From Rugosimonospora africana (GTDB taxonomy: Bacteria; Actinomycetota; Actinomycetes; Mycobacteriales; Micromonosporaceae), in the NCBI RefSeq assembly GCF_016862975.1, contig NZ_BONZ01000036.1:62001-126000 (forward strand): a stretch of 64,000 nt of DNA. Direction: 5' to 3'. Below the pieces are notes generated by a model that ran no database searches, had not been told where the DNA came from, and saw only the letters and a list, made by a program, of their open reading frames with translations. Position 1 is the stretch's first letter; each line of letters begins with the position of its first letter. This document shows positions 17,084-24,631 of the stretch, piece by piece. The translations under genes were made by a program, and so were the position numbers.

Positions 17084-17664
17084 ACCCCGACGACAGTCCG
17101 CTTCTCCGGCAGGCCCGGCTCCTGCTGCTGCTGTCGGTGACCGCGGAGACCGCCCCGGACGGCGTCGACGCCGAGCGGTTGGGGATCTGCGACTTCCTCG
17201 CCGTCCATCCGCTGCTGCTGGCCCGGCTGGACGGCGATCCCGACCGGTTGAGCCTCCGGCTCGCCGGCTTCGACGACCGCGCGGTCGGCTACGCCAGCCC
17301 TGCGCAGCGCTTTGTCACGGCCCAGCTCCGGCTCGCCGGAGACCTGGCCGAACTGGTCGGCAGGGGACTGGTCAGCGTCCACCCGGCCGGCCGGATCCGG
17401 TACCGGCTCACTCCGCGAGGCGAAGACATGGCCGACACATTTACGGCGATGTATTCTCAGTCGTACCTCGCGGCCGCCCGTGTCGTGATCCGCCGGACCC
17501 GGCGGCTGAGCGGTAGGAAACTGCGGGCGGGGCTGCGACAATGGCTCATGGTGGACGCGGACGCGCCGTTGCATCCGGCGTTCCCTCTCGTCGACGAACA
17601 CGTCCCCGATCCGTTGACCGACAGACATCCGGTGGTGCCCCACCCCCCGAAGGACCTGACATGA
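17080..17664 (+). CDS. ABC-3C system middle component (winged-helix-like)
   Basis: This 194-residue protein starts at GTG 17080 overlapping the effector stop, and its own stop overlaps the ATPase start (ATGA). It has no catalytic motif. The order of helices (LLRQARLLLLLSVTAETAPDG), a segment LGICDFLAVHPLLLARL and a wing-like LVGRGLVSVHPAGRIRYRLT fit the small linking proteins called middle components in ABC-three-component systems. It should bridge the effector and the ATPase. Assignment rests on position between those two genes, size and shape. Confidence 0.78.
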   Translation: MNPDDSPLLRQARLLLLLSVTAETAPDGVDAERLGICDFLAVHPLLLARLDGDPDRLSLRLAGFDDRAVGYASPAQRFVTAQLRLAGDLAELVGRGLVSVHPAGRIRYRLTPRGEDMADTFTAMYSQSYLAAARVVIRRTRRLSGRKLRAGLRQWLMVDADAPLHPAFPLVDEHVPDPLTDRHPVVPHPPKDLT

Positions 17665-19646
17665 TCGGTGATCCAGGAGTGTCGCAACGAGGCTCCCGCG
17701 TCCACGGCATCAGGTTGCGTCGGTTGCGCCTGCACGCCGAGGGGCGGACCTACGACGTGGACTTCCGCGGCCGGGACGATTCCCCGCGTCCGCTCTCGGT
17801 GATCGCCGGTGCGTTCAGCACCGGTAAGACCACCATCCTGGAATTCGTCGACTACTGCCTGGGCGCGTCCGACCATCCCCGGCATCCGGAGATCATGCCG
17901 AAGGTCCGCGCCGCGACCCTGGAGGTCGAGCTGTCCGGTTCGCCGTACCTGATCGAGCGGACCGTCGGCGAGCCGTCGACCTTCGCGTACGTCCGCGCCG
18001 GCCGGCTCGACGAGCCCGGTGCCGCACCGGCGCAACGCCGCCCGGTGCGCCCGGCCGGCCAGGCCGGCAGCCTGTCGAGCCTGCTGCTGTCGCACTGCAA
18101 GCTGGAGGGAGTGCGGCTGCGCGACACGCTCGCTCACGACCAGGCGGACAGCGACCCGCTCAGCTTCCGCGACCTGATGTGGCTGTGTTTCCTGCCCAAC
18201 GAGCGGCTCGACGACAAGAACCTGCTGTTCGAGAACGTACCGATGAAGCACCTGAAGCTCCGGCAGGTCGTCGACGTGGTCTTCGACGTGCACGACGACC
18301 GGTCGGTGGAGCTGGGCCGGCGCATCCGCGCGGTCGAGACGGAATTCACCGGCGAGCGGCACGCCTACCAGGTGGCCGAACAGGTCGTCGACGAGCAGCA
18401 GCTGGGCACCAGGGAGGAACTGGAGGCCGCGCACCGCAACGCGAAGAGCGAGCTGGCGGAGTGCGCGATGGCCGTGGCCGCTCTCGACGCCGCGGCGCGG
18501 GCGGAGACCACGTTCGCGGTACAGCTGCGGGAACGCCACCACGCGGCCGCGACCGAGGCGCGCCACGCGGCTGGGTTGCTGCGTGACCGGGAGACGCAGG
18601 CACAGCGGATGACCGCGCTGCGGTCGACGTACGCCGAGGACGTCAGCAAGTTGACCATGCTCGCCGAAGCCGACCGCCTGTTCGAGCCGTTGCGCCCCGG
18701 TCTCTGCCCGTCGTGCCTGACACCGCTGGCCGGCACCGAGCGCCGCTGCGGCGCCTGCCACAGCGACCTCGACTCGCCGTCCACCGAGCCGGGCGCCACC
18801 GGCGCGCTCGATGTCGGCGCCGAACTCCGGTCGGCCCGGGCGAGGCTCAAGGAGTTGACCGAGCACCTGGCGGAGCTGGAGCGGGAGATACCGCGGCTGC
18901 GGGTCGCGGTGGAGCGGGCGCAGGACGCCGAGGCCCGGGCCGCCGCCGAGGTGGACGCGGCGACCGCGCACGCGATCACGCCGTACCTGGCGCAGCGCGA
19001 CACGCTCGCGCGACGGCGGGAGGAGGCTGCCGCCGCCCTGCAACGCGCGGTCGACGGCCTGCGGCTGACGCACAGCCTGGATCGGCGCGCGGCCGAGATC
19101 AAGCGCCAGCGGGCACTGCTCGCCTCGCTGCGCGAGGAGTTGACCGACGCCGATGGTCAGCCGCGCGCCGACCGGTCGGCGGTGATCCGGCAGATCAGCG
19201 GCCGGTACCGGCAGATGCTGCAGGAGTGGCACTATCCGAAGATCGCGGACGCGTACGTCGCGGAAGACCTCACGCCGTACATGCGGGGCAAGCCATACGC
19301 GGCGGGCTCGTCCGGCGGGCGGACGCTGATCGCCCTCGCCTGGCAGCTGGCGACGTTCGAGATCGCGTGGGAGACCCGGTCGTCGCATCCCGGGTTCCTC
19401 ATGCTGGACAGCCCGCAGAAGAATCTCGGCAACAGCGGCGAGAGTTCCGCCGAGTCCGCGGACGGCGCCACCATCGAGCGGTTCTACCGTCACCTCGACG
19501 CGTGGCTGGCGGGCAAGGGCACCGGCGCTCAGATCGTGGTCGCCGACAACGCGCCGCCCCCGGCCGCTGCCTCGGCCGTCATCGTGCGCTTCTCCCGCCG
19601 CCCGGATCAGCCGCCGTACGGGCTGATCGACGACGAGACCACCTGA
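17661..19646 (+). CDS. ABC-3C system Rad50/SMC-like ATPase with zinc-hook-like motif (DUF3732-type)
   Basis: This 661-residue protein starts at ATG 17661 inside the previous stop. Walker A is GAFSTGKTT (residues 50-58). A long heptad-rich coiled coil (about 215-520) is split by CPSCLTPLAGTERRCGAC near residues 349-366, two CxxC pairs that could bind zinc at the coiled-coil tip like the Rad50 hook. The ATPase head re-forms after residue 540, with signature-like GSSGGRT and a Walker B variant FLMLDSPQKN, the DSPQ form typical of DUF3732/ABC-3C proteins. It probably senses invading or damaged DNA and unleashes the nuclease. The three genes are tightly coupled, as expected for a toxic module. Confidence 0.86.
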   Translation: MIGDPGVSQRGSRVHGIRLRRLRLHAEGRTYDVDFRGRDDSPRPLSVIAGAFSTGKTTILEFVDYCLGASDHPRHPEIMPKVRAATLEVELSGSPYLIERTVGEPSTFAYVRAGRLDEPGAAPAQRRPVRPAGQAGSLSSLLLSHCKLEGVRLRDTLAHDQADSDPLSFRDLMWLCFLPNERLDDKNLLFENVPMKHLKLRQVVDVVFDVHDDRSVELGRRIRAVETEFTGERHAYQVAEQVVDEQQLGTREELEAAHRNAKSELAECAMAVAALDAAARAETTFAVQLRERHHAAATEARHAAGLLRDRETQAQRMTALRSTYAEDVSKLTMLAEADRLFEPLRPGLCPSCLTPLAGTERRCGACHSDLDSPSTEPGATGALDVGAELRSARARLKELTEHLAELEREIPRLRVAVERAQDAEARAAAEVDAATAHAITPYLAQRDTLARRREEAAAALQRAVDGLRLTHSLDRRAAEIKRQRALLASLREELTDADGQPRADRSAVIRQISGRYRQMLQEWHYPKIADAYVAEDLTPYMRGKPYAAGSSGGRTLIALAWQLATFEIAWETRSSHPGFLMLDSPQKNLGNSGESSAESADGATIERFYRHLDAWLAGKGTGAQIVVADNAPPPAAASAVIVRFSRRPDQPPYGLIDDETT

Positions 19647-19670
19647 CGGGCCGCCGCGGGCCCCGCGACG

Positions 19671-20102
19671 CTAGGCGCCGGCCCTGGCGGTGTCGGTGAC
19701 GCTGGCGCGCGCCTCCATCAACGGCAGCGGGTTGATGTAGTCGCGGTACGACTGGATCTGCCCGTCGTGGACCCGGAAGACGGCGATGACCGTCTGACGG
19801 AACGGCGCGCCCGTCGCGACAACGGTCCCGTCCGCGTCGTACTCCACGATGACCACCTCCGGATCGGTGGTCTCGTGCATCACCACGTTGCGGTATTCGT
19901 CGAACGTGATGAACGCCTTGGCCGCCTTGGTCAGGTGCTCGCGGATCGCCGTGCGGCCCTGCAACCGCGCGGGCACGCCCGCCGGCCGGTACGGCCACTC
20001 GATGTACCCCTCGGGTGCCATCAACCCCACGATCGTCTCGAGATCCTGGTCGAGGCTCGCCCGTAGCACCTGCTCGACGACTTCGCGTGACGTGGCGGTC
20101 AT
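19671..20102 (-). CDS. SnoaL/NTF2-like protein
   Basis: This cone-shaped NTF2-fold protein has about 143 residues from ATG 20102, which has aaggg upstream; ATG 20144 would add an unsupported extension. The pattern is that of SnoaL-like proteins: N-terminal helix (VVEQVLRASLDQDLETIVGLM), strand YIEWPYRPAG, LQGRTAIREHL, and the last strands VIAVFRVHDGQIQSYRDYINPLPL. The pocket residues do not identify a ligand. Such proteins act as cyclases, isomerases or binding proteins. It converges with the ABC-3C operon and is separated from the GH65 gene by a hairpin, so it is probably its own unit. Confidence 0.85.
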   Translation of the reverse strand: MTATSREVVEQVLRASLDQDLETIVGLMAPEGYIEWPYRPAGVPARLQGRTAIREHLTKAAKAFITFDEYRNVVMHETTDPEVVIVEYDADGTVVATGAPFRQTVIAVFRVHDGQIQSYRDYINPLPLMEARASVTDTARAGA

Positions 20103-20171
20103 CGCCCGACCCTTCATGGAAGGCATGAATGCGCGTTGTTCCACGAAGGGTACTGCGTCGGCACGACGCTG

Positions 20172-20191
20172 CCACCGGGCTCAGCCCGTGG
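20172..20191 (-). terminator. Hairpin after the GH65 gene
   Basis: CCACCGGGCT and AGCCCGTGG around a single base form a compact stem directly downstream of the GH65 stop (20209) and before the SnoaL-like gene. Confidence 0.5.
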
Positions 20192-20208
20192 CGGTCAACC
20201 CGGGGCGG

Positions 20209-22299
20209 TCAGTCCCGTGGCGCGTTCATCCGGCTCGGGACCAGATGCCCGCGGTCGTCGCCCTGCACCGCGTGCAACGACATCGGCTTGGTGTGCGCCC
20301 AGAGCCGGTCGACGTGGATCGCGTCCCAGCCGTCCGGCAGGGTGATCTGCCGATCGAACCACGCGGCGGGTTCACCCTCGCGCAGCTGCAGGCCGGTGAG
20401 GCCGTACAGGCAGCTGGTGAGGAACCCGCCGAGGTTGGCGGTGAACGGGCCGGCGTGCGGGTGGTCGGGGAACACCGTGGGGCTGTACTCCAGCGTGATG
20501 GTGTACGGGTCGACGACGAACTGCCCGTACCCCTTCTCGAACAGCTCCAGCGCGCGGGCGCGGTCCCCGAGCCGGGCCGCGTACACCCCGAGCATCGCGG
20601 AGAGCATGGGCTGCCCCGCGTACTGGTCGGCGAAGTTCAGGTAGTACTCGAACGTCCGCCGTTCGGTGTTCGTCCCCGCTTCGTAGCAGAGCGGGAACAG
20701 CCCGGCCGGCGCCTCGGGGGTGGCCCCCTGTTCCTCCGACGGGTCGTAGTCGTCGTGGTTCTGGATGACCCGGGTCCGCGGATCGGAGGGGATGACGAGT
20801 TGGTCCGCCATCTCCTCCCACTGCGGCGGGACCGGCAGGTTCAGCAAGTGCGCCATGGCGATCGTCTCGCGCAGCGCCACGGCGGCGCTCATGTTGACGA
20901 ACGCGCTGTTGTTCACCAGGTGGCCGGTCTCCGCGATGCCGATCACCTGCTGGATCTCGAAGCCCCGCGTGCTCCATCGCGAGCGGCTCTCGATCCACTC
21001 GGCGACCGCCGTCATGACCGGCCATGCCTCGCGGGTGGCGAAGTCGAGGTCGCCGGTCGCGTGGACGTAGCGGGCGAACGCGATGGCGACGTCGGTGCTG
21101 ACGTGGTGTTCGGTCGCCGCCCCGAAGGTGCCCGTCGGGGTCGCCTCGCTGCCGTCGCGCAGGCTGCTCTCCCAGGGGTACTTCGCGCCACGGTAACCGG
21201 CCACCCGGGAACTCTCGATGGCGGCGGGCAGGCGTTCCTTGCGGAAGCGCAGCAGGCCCGCCGCCGCTTCCGGCTGGGTGAGCAGCAGCGGCGGGAGGGC
21301 GAACGTCTCCAGGTCCCACATCTGGTGGCCGCGGTAGTAGTGGTAGTTCGGCCAGTACGCCAGTCCGAACACGGACGAGGAACTGGGCGAGGAGCCGTTC
21401 ACCGAACTGTGCAGGTAGTAGAACGCCGCGTCGGCGAATGCCTGCCAGCGCGCCGGCGCGCCCTCCAGCACCACCCGGCCCTGCCACAGCCAGTCCCAGG
21501 CCGCGTGGTTGTCCGCCCGCAGCGAGTCGAATCCCCGCAGGTACGCGGCCTCCAGCAGCCGCTGCGCCTCCAGGTGGCTCTGCGAGTGCATCGGCTTGGG
21601 CACGGCGCTGACGTACCGGCGCACCCGGTAGGGCACCCCGGCCCTGGCCTCGAACGTGTAGTGAGTGACGATCTGGTCCGGCCCGCTCGGGTCGAACTGC
21701 CGGTCGAACTGGTCCACGCCGCACAGCTGCGTCCGCACCGCGATGCCGAGGTTGGACAGCTTCCCGAAGCTCTCCCAGTAGTACGGCCCGTCCGGCCAGC
21801 TCATGTCGGTGTCCAGCGCGCCGGGATCGTTGTGCGCCCAGCCTCCCGGTACGTCACGGGCGTTCACTCCGGAGGTCATCGTCACCTCGCAGTCGTGGTC
21901 GACGGTGACTTTCACCTCCTGGAGGGTGATGGTCGGCTGGGTGCGGCTGCACAGGTTGATGACGTCGAGATCGGCGCGAACGCCGTCACCCTCGAAACCC
22001 AGCCGGGTGTGCAGCTCCCCGCAGGAAAAGTCGTACCGCTGCTCTTTCAGCACGGCGCGGCCGGGATCGGACAGGCGGGCACGGCCCACCCTCAGGTTTC
22101 CGGCCAGCGGGTACGGCGCCCGGGCGAACGCCTCCACGCGGCTCTCCGGGTCCAACCCCTCGAAGCCGCTGACCATCATCACTCCGGACAGCAGCGGGAT
22201 GTGCCCGATGCGCAGGCCGATCAGGCCGTTGGACAGGTACGCGGGCAGGTACTCCGGGCGCCACTCGGTGACCGGGTCGGGACTGATCGGGCTACTCAA
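20209..22299 (-). CDS. Glycoside hydrolase/phosphorylase, family GH65
   Basis: This protein of about 696 residues starts at TTG 22299, which follows the strong ribosome site ggaaggagag; a TTG at 22350 would extend through that site. An N-terminal beta-sandwich (about 1-240) precedes the (alpha/alpha)6 barrel. Barrel signatures of GH65 are QMWDLETFALPPLLL, GAKYPWESS and TEHHVSTDVAIAFARYV, where the Glu is the general acid. There is no signal peptide, so it acts in the cytoplasm. GH65 includes trehalose, maltose and kojibiose phosphorylases and hydrolases such as glucosyl-galactosyl-hydroxylysine glucosidase. The sequence does not choose between these, although the EHHVSTD form leans to a hydrolase. 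Confidence 0.88.
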   Translation of the reverse strand: MSSPISPDPVTEWRPEYLPAYLSNGLIGLRIGHIPLLSGVMMVSGFEGLDPESRVEAFARAPYPLAGNLRVGRARLSDPGRAVLKEQRYDFSCGELHTRLGFEGDGVRADLDVINLCSRTQPTITLQEVKVTVDHDCEVTMTSGVNARDVPGGWAHNDPGALDTDMSWPDGPYYWESFGKLSNLGIAVRTQLCGVDQFDRQFDPSGPDQIVTHYTFEARAGVPYRVRRYVSAVPKPMHSQSHLEAQRLLEAAYLRGFDSLRADNHAAWDWLWQGRVVLEGAPARWQAFADAAFYYLHSSVNGSSPSSSSVFGLAYWPNYHYYRGHQMWDLETFALPPLLLTQPEAAAGLLRFRKERLPAAIESSRVAGYRGAKYPWESSLRDGSEATPTGTFGAATEHHVSTDVAIAFARYVHATGDLDFATREAWPVMTAVAEWIESRSRWSTRGFEIQQVIGIAETGHLVNNSAFVNMSAAVALRETIAMAHLLNLPVPPQWEEMADQLVIPSDPRTRVIQNHDDYDPSEEQGATPEAPAGLFPLCYEAGTNTERRTFEYYLNFADQYAGQPMLSAMLGVYAARLGDRARALELFEKGYGQFVVDPYTITLEYSPTVFPDHPHAGPFTANLGGFLTSCLYGLTGLQLREGEPAAWFDRQITLPDGWDAIHVDRLWAHTKPMSLHAVQGDDRGHLVPSRMNAPRD

Positions 22300-22359
22300 A
22301 GCGGGCTCTCCTTCCGCCGGGGCAGTGCTACCCCGGCGGAGACTGGTCAAACGGAGCCC

Positions 22360-22380
22360 AACCCCGCCGCTGGCGGGGTT
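22360..22380 (-). terminator. Terminator of the VOC gene
   Basis: AACCCCGCC (22360-22368) and GGCGGGGTT (22372-22380) make a perfect 9-bp stem with a 3-base loop, between the VOC stop and the GH65 start on the same strand. Confidence 0.75.
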
Positions 22381-22417
22381 CGGCGCCGCAGGACGGAGCC
22401 GGCGCCCGCGGAAACGG

Positions 22418-22834
22418 TCAGTGCACGCAGAACTCGTTGCCCTCAGGGTCGCGCAGCACGTGCGTCGTGGGACCGCGGTCGCTGTGCGTCTCGACCAGCC
22501 GGGCGCCGAGCCCGACCAGCCGCTCGACCTCGGCCGCCTTCCGCTCCGGCTCGACGTGGATGTCGAGGTGTACCCGGTTCTTCGCGACCTTTCCCTCGGT
22601 TACGAGCTGGAAGAACAGCCGGGGTTCGGCACCCGCCGGGTCGCGGCACGCGGCCACCTCGCGGAACGCGGAACGCCCGTCGACCACGATCCGGTCCTCC
22701 TCGGGCATGCGCCCGTCGGCGACCAGTTGGTCGACGAGTGCGGAGTTGTCCTCGACGGTGGATCCGAAGACCTGAGCCCAGAACGCGGCCTGGGCGTGCG
22801 GGTCGGCGCAGTCGAACGTCACCTGAGTTCGCAT
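22418..22834 (-). CDS. VOC-superfamily (glyoxalase/bleomycin-resistance fold) protein
   Basis: This 138-residue protein is taken from ATG 22834, which has agga eight bases upstream; ATG 22843 is possible. It shows paired beta-alpha-beta-beta-beta modules of the vicinal oxygen chelate fold: TFDCADPHAQAAFWAQVFG at the N-terminus, NRVHLDIHVEP mid-protein and THVLRDPEGNEFCVH at the C-terminus. This form (often labelled glyoxalase-like domain) usually lacks a known substrate. It has its own terminator and an unusual repeat-rich upstream region. Confidence 0.87.
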   Translation of the reverse strand: MRTQVTFDCADPHAQAAFWAQVFGSTVEDNSALVDQLVADGRMPEEDRIVVDGRSAFREVAACRDPAGAEPRLFFQLVTEGKVAKNRVHLDIHVEPERKAAEVERLVGLGARLVETHSDRGPTTHVLRDPEGNEFCVH

Positions 22835-22874
22835 GGACGCCATCCTGTCACCGGGCCGGCGCGGCGTGGGGGCG

Positions 22875-22942
22875 GCCGTGTGGGGACAGGCGCGTGGGGG
22901 ACGGCCGCGCGGGGGCAGCCGTGTGGGGACAGGCGCGTGGGG
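22875..22942 (+). repeat. 25-bp direct repeats, period 43
   Basis: The same 25-base G-rich sequence (begins GCCGTGTGGGGACAGG) occurs at 22875-22899 and 22918-22942, with related partial copies around it. It lies between the VOC gene and the CUT2 transporter promoter. The G runs could affect transcription, but no function is shown. Confidence 0.6.
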
Positions 22943-23069
22943 ACAGGAGCCGCCCGGCGCGGTGACCGGGGGTGCGTCCGTCTGCGCGTGGATCGGGGTA
23001 CCCACGCGGTATGCCAGACCGACTACGGTTGAGCCCGTTTGTGCGCATTGACGAATCGACATCTAACTC

Positions 23070-23097
23070 TTGACAGTCTCCTTGTGAGCGTTAACAT
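23070..23097 (+). promoter_or_regulatory. Promoter of the CUT2 sugar transporter operon
   Basis: TTGACA (23070-23075), 16 bases, then TAACAT (23092-23097). The first LacI-type operator covers the -10 element, which implies direct repression. Confidence 0.65.
23083..23096. promoter_or_regulatory. LacI-type operator 1 of CUT2 operon
   Basis: TGTGAGCGTTAACA overlaps the -10 element. It is identical (on the other strand) to the site at 7505-7518 near the arabinofuranosidase. Confidence 0.8.
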
Positions 23098-23255
23098 CTC
23101 AGCAAGTCACTTCCGGTTCATCGAGGGGATACGGCAGTGAAACGGCGGTCAGCGGCGGTGGACGTAGGCGAGCGCTCGCGGGTCGAATCTGACTCGGCGA
23201 GTCCGCCGCCCGGGCAGGCGCCGGACGCTGGGCCGGGGCAACTGGCCGGCCGTCG

Positions 23256-23269
23256 TGTGAACGCTAACA
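23256..23269. promoter_or_regulatory. LacI-type operator 2 of CUT2 operon
   Basis: TGTGAACGCTAACA lies 173 bases downstream of operator 1, inside the leader. The pair repeats the two-site design seen at the GH54 gene. Confidence 0.75.
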
Positions 23270-23502
23270 GTTTGCGAACAGTTGTGTTGAGAACGAGGCA
23301 CGAACGGTGCCAGGCCACCCGGGTCCGCCCGGTGGCCCGCGGGCATCGGCGCCGTCGGATACACATCGCTGGCGCCGTCAGGCCCTAGTCGCGCAGTCAG
23401 ATCCGCGAGAAACAGGTGTACGACCGGCTCGCGCGGAGCCGGGAGGTCCCGGCCCCGCGCCCGCCACCACCCCCGTCACACCCGACACGGAAGGGCACAG
23501 CA

Positions 23503-24621
23503 ATGCGGACGAGAATTGTCGCCGTTGCGGCGGCGGTCACCCTACTCGCGCTCAGCTCCGGGTGCTCGAAGGACGCCGGCGGCTCCTCGGGATCGGCGCC
23601 CCCGCCGAGCACCGCGCCCCTGGAGGGCACGGTCGCGTTCAACCAGGACAACCTGACCAAGCTCGACGCCGCGCTCAAGTCGGCGATGGCCGGCAAGGAC
23701 CTGTCCGGCGTGAACGTGGCCATGGTGGTCAACGTGGCGGCCGACTACTGGAAAGCCGGCCAGGTCGGCTTCCTCAAGGGCTGTGCCGACCTTGGCATCG
23801 CGAAGAACAAGTGCACCTACTTCGCGCCGCCCAATGGCAAGCTGACCGAGCAGACCTCGGAGCTGGAGACCCTGGAGTCGCAGGGGGTCACCGGGTACTC
23901 CATTTCGGCGATCGACCCGAAGTCGGCGGCCGGCACCATCCACAACGACGTGAGCAAGGGTGTGTTCGTGCTCGCGGTCGACTCGCCGCTGCCGGACACC
24001 GACGCGGCCGGGCTCTACCTCGGTACCCCCAACTACCAGGCCGGCCTGCAGGCGGGCCAGGCGATGAAGCAGGTGCTGGGCGGCAAGGGCAAGGTGGCCA
24101 TCCTGGTCGGCTCGCTGACCGCGGCCAACGCCACGCAGCGGATCCAGGGTTTCGAGGACGGGCTGAAGGGTTCGACCATCACGGTGGCGCAGAAGGTCAA
24201 CGACAACCTCCAGGCGAGCACCGCCACCTCGGACGCGGAGACCATCCTGGCCAACAACCCGGACATCACCGGCCTGTACGGCGTGTACTCCTACGACGGG
24301 CCGGCGCTGGCGCAGGCGGTCCAGTCCTCGGGCAAGGCCGGCAAGGTGAAAATCATCTGTGATGACTCCGACGCGCAGACCATCGATTTCATCAACTCCG
24401 GCGTCATTTCCGGCACGGTCGTGCAGATGCCGTACGAGCAGGGCCACACCGGGGCGTACATCATGGCCGCGATGAAGGTGCTCGGCAAGGACGCCACGAT
24501 GGCCATCGTGAAGCCTTACCTGGAATCCGACGGCTCCACGCTCAGCTCCGGTGTCGGACTGGTCACGAAGTCCGACCTCGACCAGTACCAGGACCTCGAA
24601 AAGCAGCTCGGGATTAGCTGA
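23503..24621 (+). CDS. CUT2 sugar ABC transporter, periplasmic-type binding lipoprotein
   Basis: This 372-residue protein starts at ATG 23503 (ggaaggg upstream). A lipoprotein signal ends at LALSSGC, with the cysteine near residue 21. The mature part is a type-1 periplasmic binding protein of the ribose/xylose/arabinose group: paired Rossmann lobes with NQAGLQAGQAM-like helix (YQAGLQAGQAMKQVLGGKG), the hinge region GLYGVYSYDGPALAQAV and DDSDAQTIDFINSGVISGTVVQMPYEQG. It captures a monosaccharide outside the membrane and delivers it to the permease. Shared operators with the GH54 enzyme make L-arabinose the best guess for ligand. Confidence 0.93.
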   Translation: MRTRIVAVAAAVTLLALSSGCSKDAGGSSGSAPPPSTAPLEGTVAFNQDNLTKLDAALKSAMAGKDLSGVNVAMVVNVAADYWKAGQVGFLKGCADLGIAKNKCTYFAPPNGKLTEQTSELETLESQGVTGYSISAIDPKSAAGTIHNDVSKGVFVLAVDSPLPDTDAAGLYLGTPNYQAGLQAGQAMKQVLGGKGKVAILVGSLTAANATQRIQGFEDGLKGSTITVAQKVNDNLQASTATSDAETILANNPDITGLYGVYSYDGPALAQAVQSSGKAGKVKIICDDSDAQTIDFINSGVISGTVVQMPYEQGHTGAYIMAAMKVLGKDATMAIVKPYLESDGSTLSSGVGLVTKSDLDQYQDLEKQLGIS

Positions 24622-24631
24622 GAGTTCGACG

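Larger units (their letters stand above)
22835..23502. other. Long intergenic control region of the CUT2 operon
   Basis: This gap of about 670 bases holds the 25-bp repeats, one clear promoter and two LacI-type operators. Open frames across it have poor composition and no ribosome sites. The leader from the promoter to the first gene is about 400 bases, unusually long, and could hide further control. No known riboswitch was recognised in it. Confidence 0.6.

Noticed and set aside
22875-22942. Possible CRISPR array
   Set aside because: Only two 25-base copies, unequal surroundings, no cas genes.
19849-22965. Open frame of 1,038 codons on the plus strand
   Set aside because: Antisense to the GH65 and VOC genes, which have clear motifs and ribosome sites.
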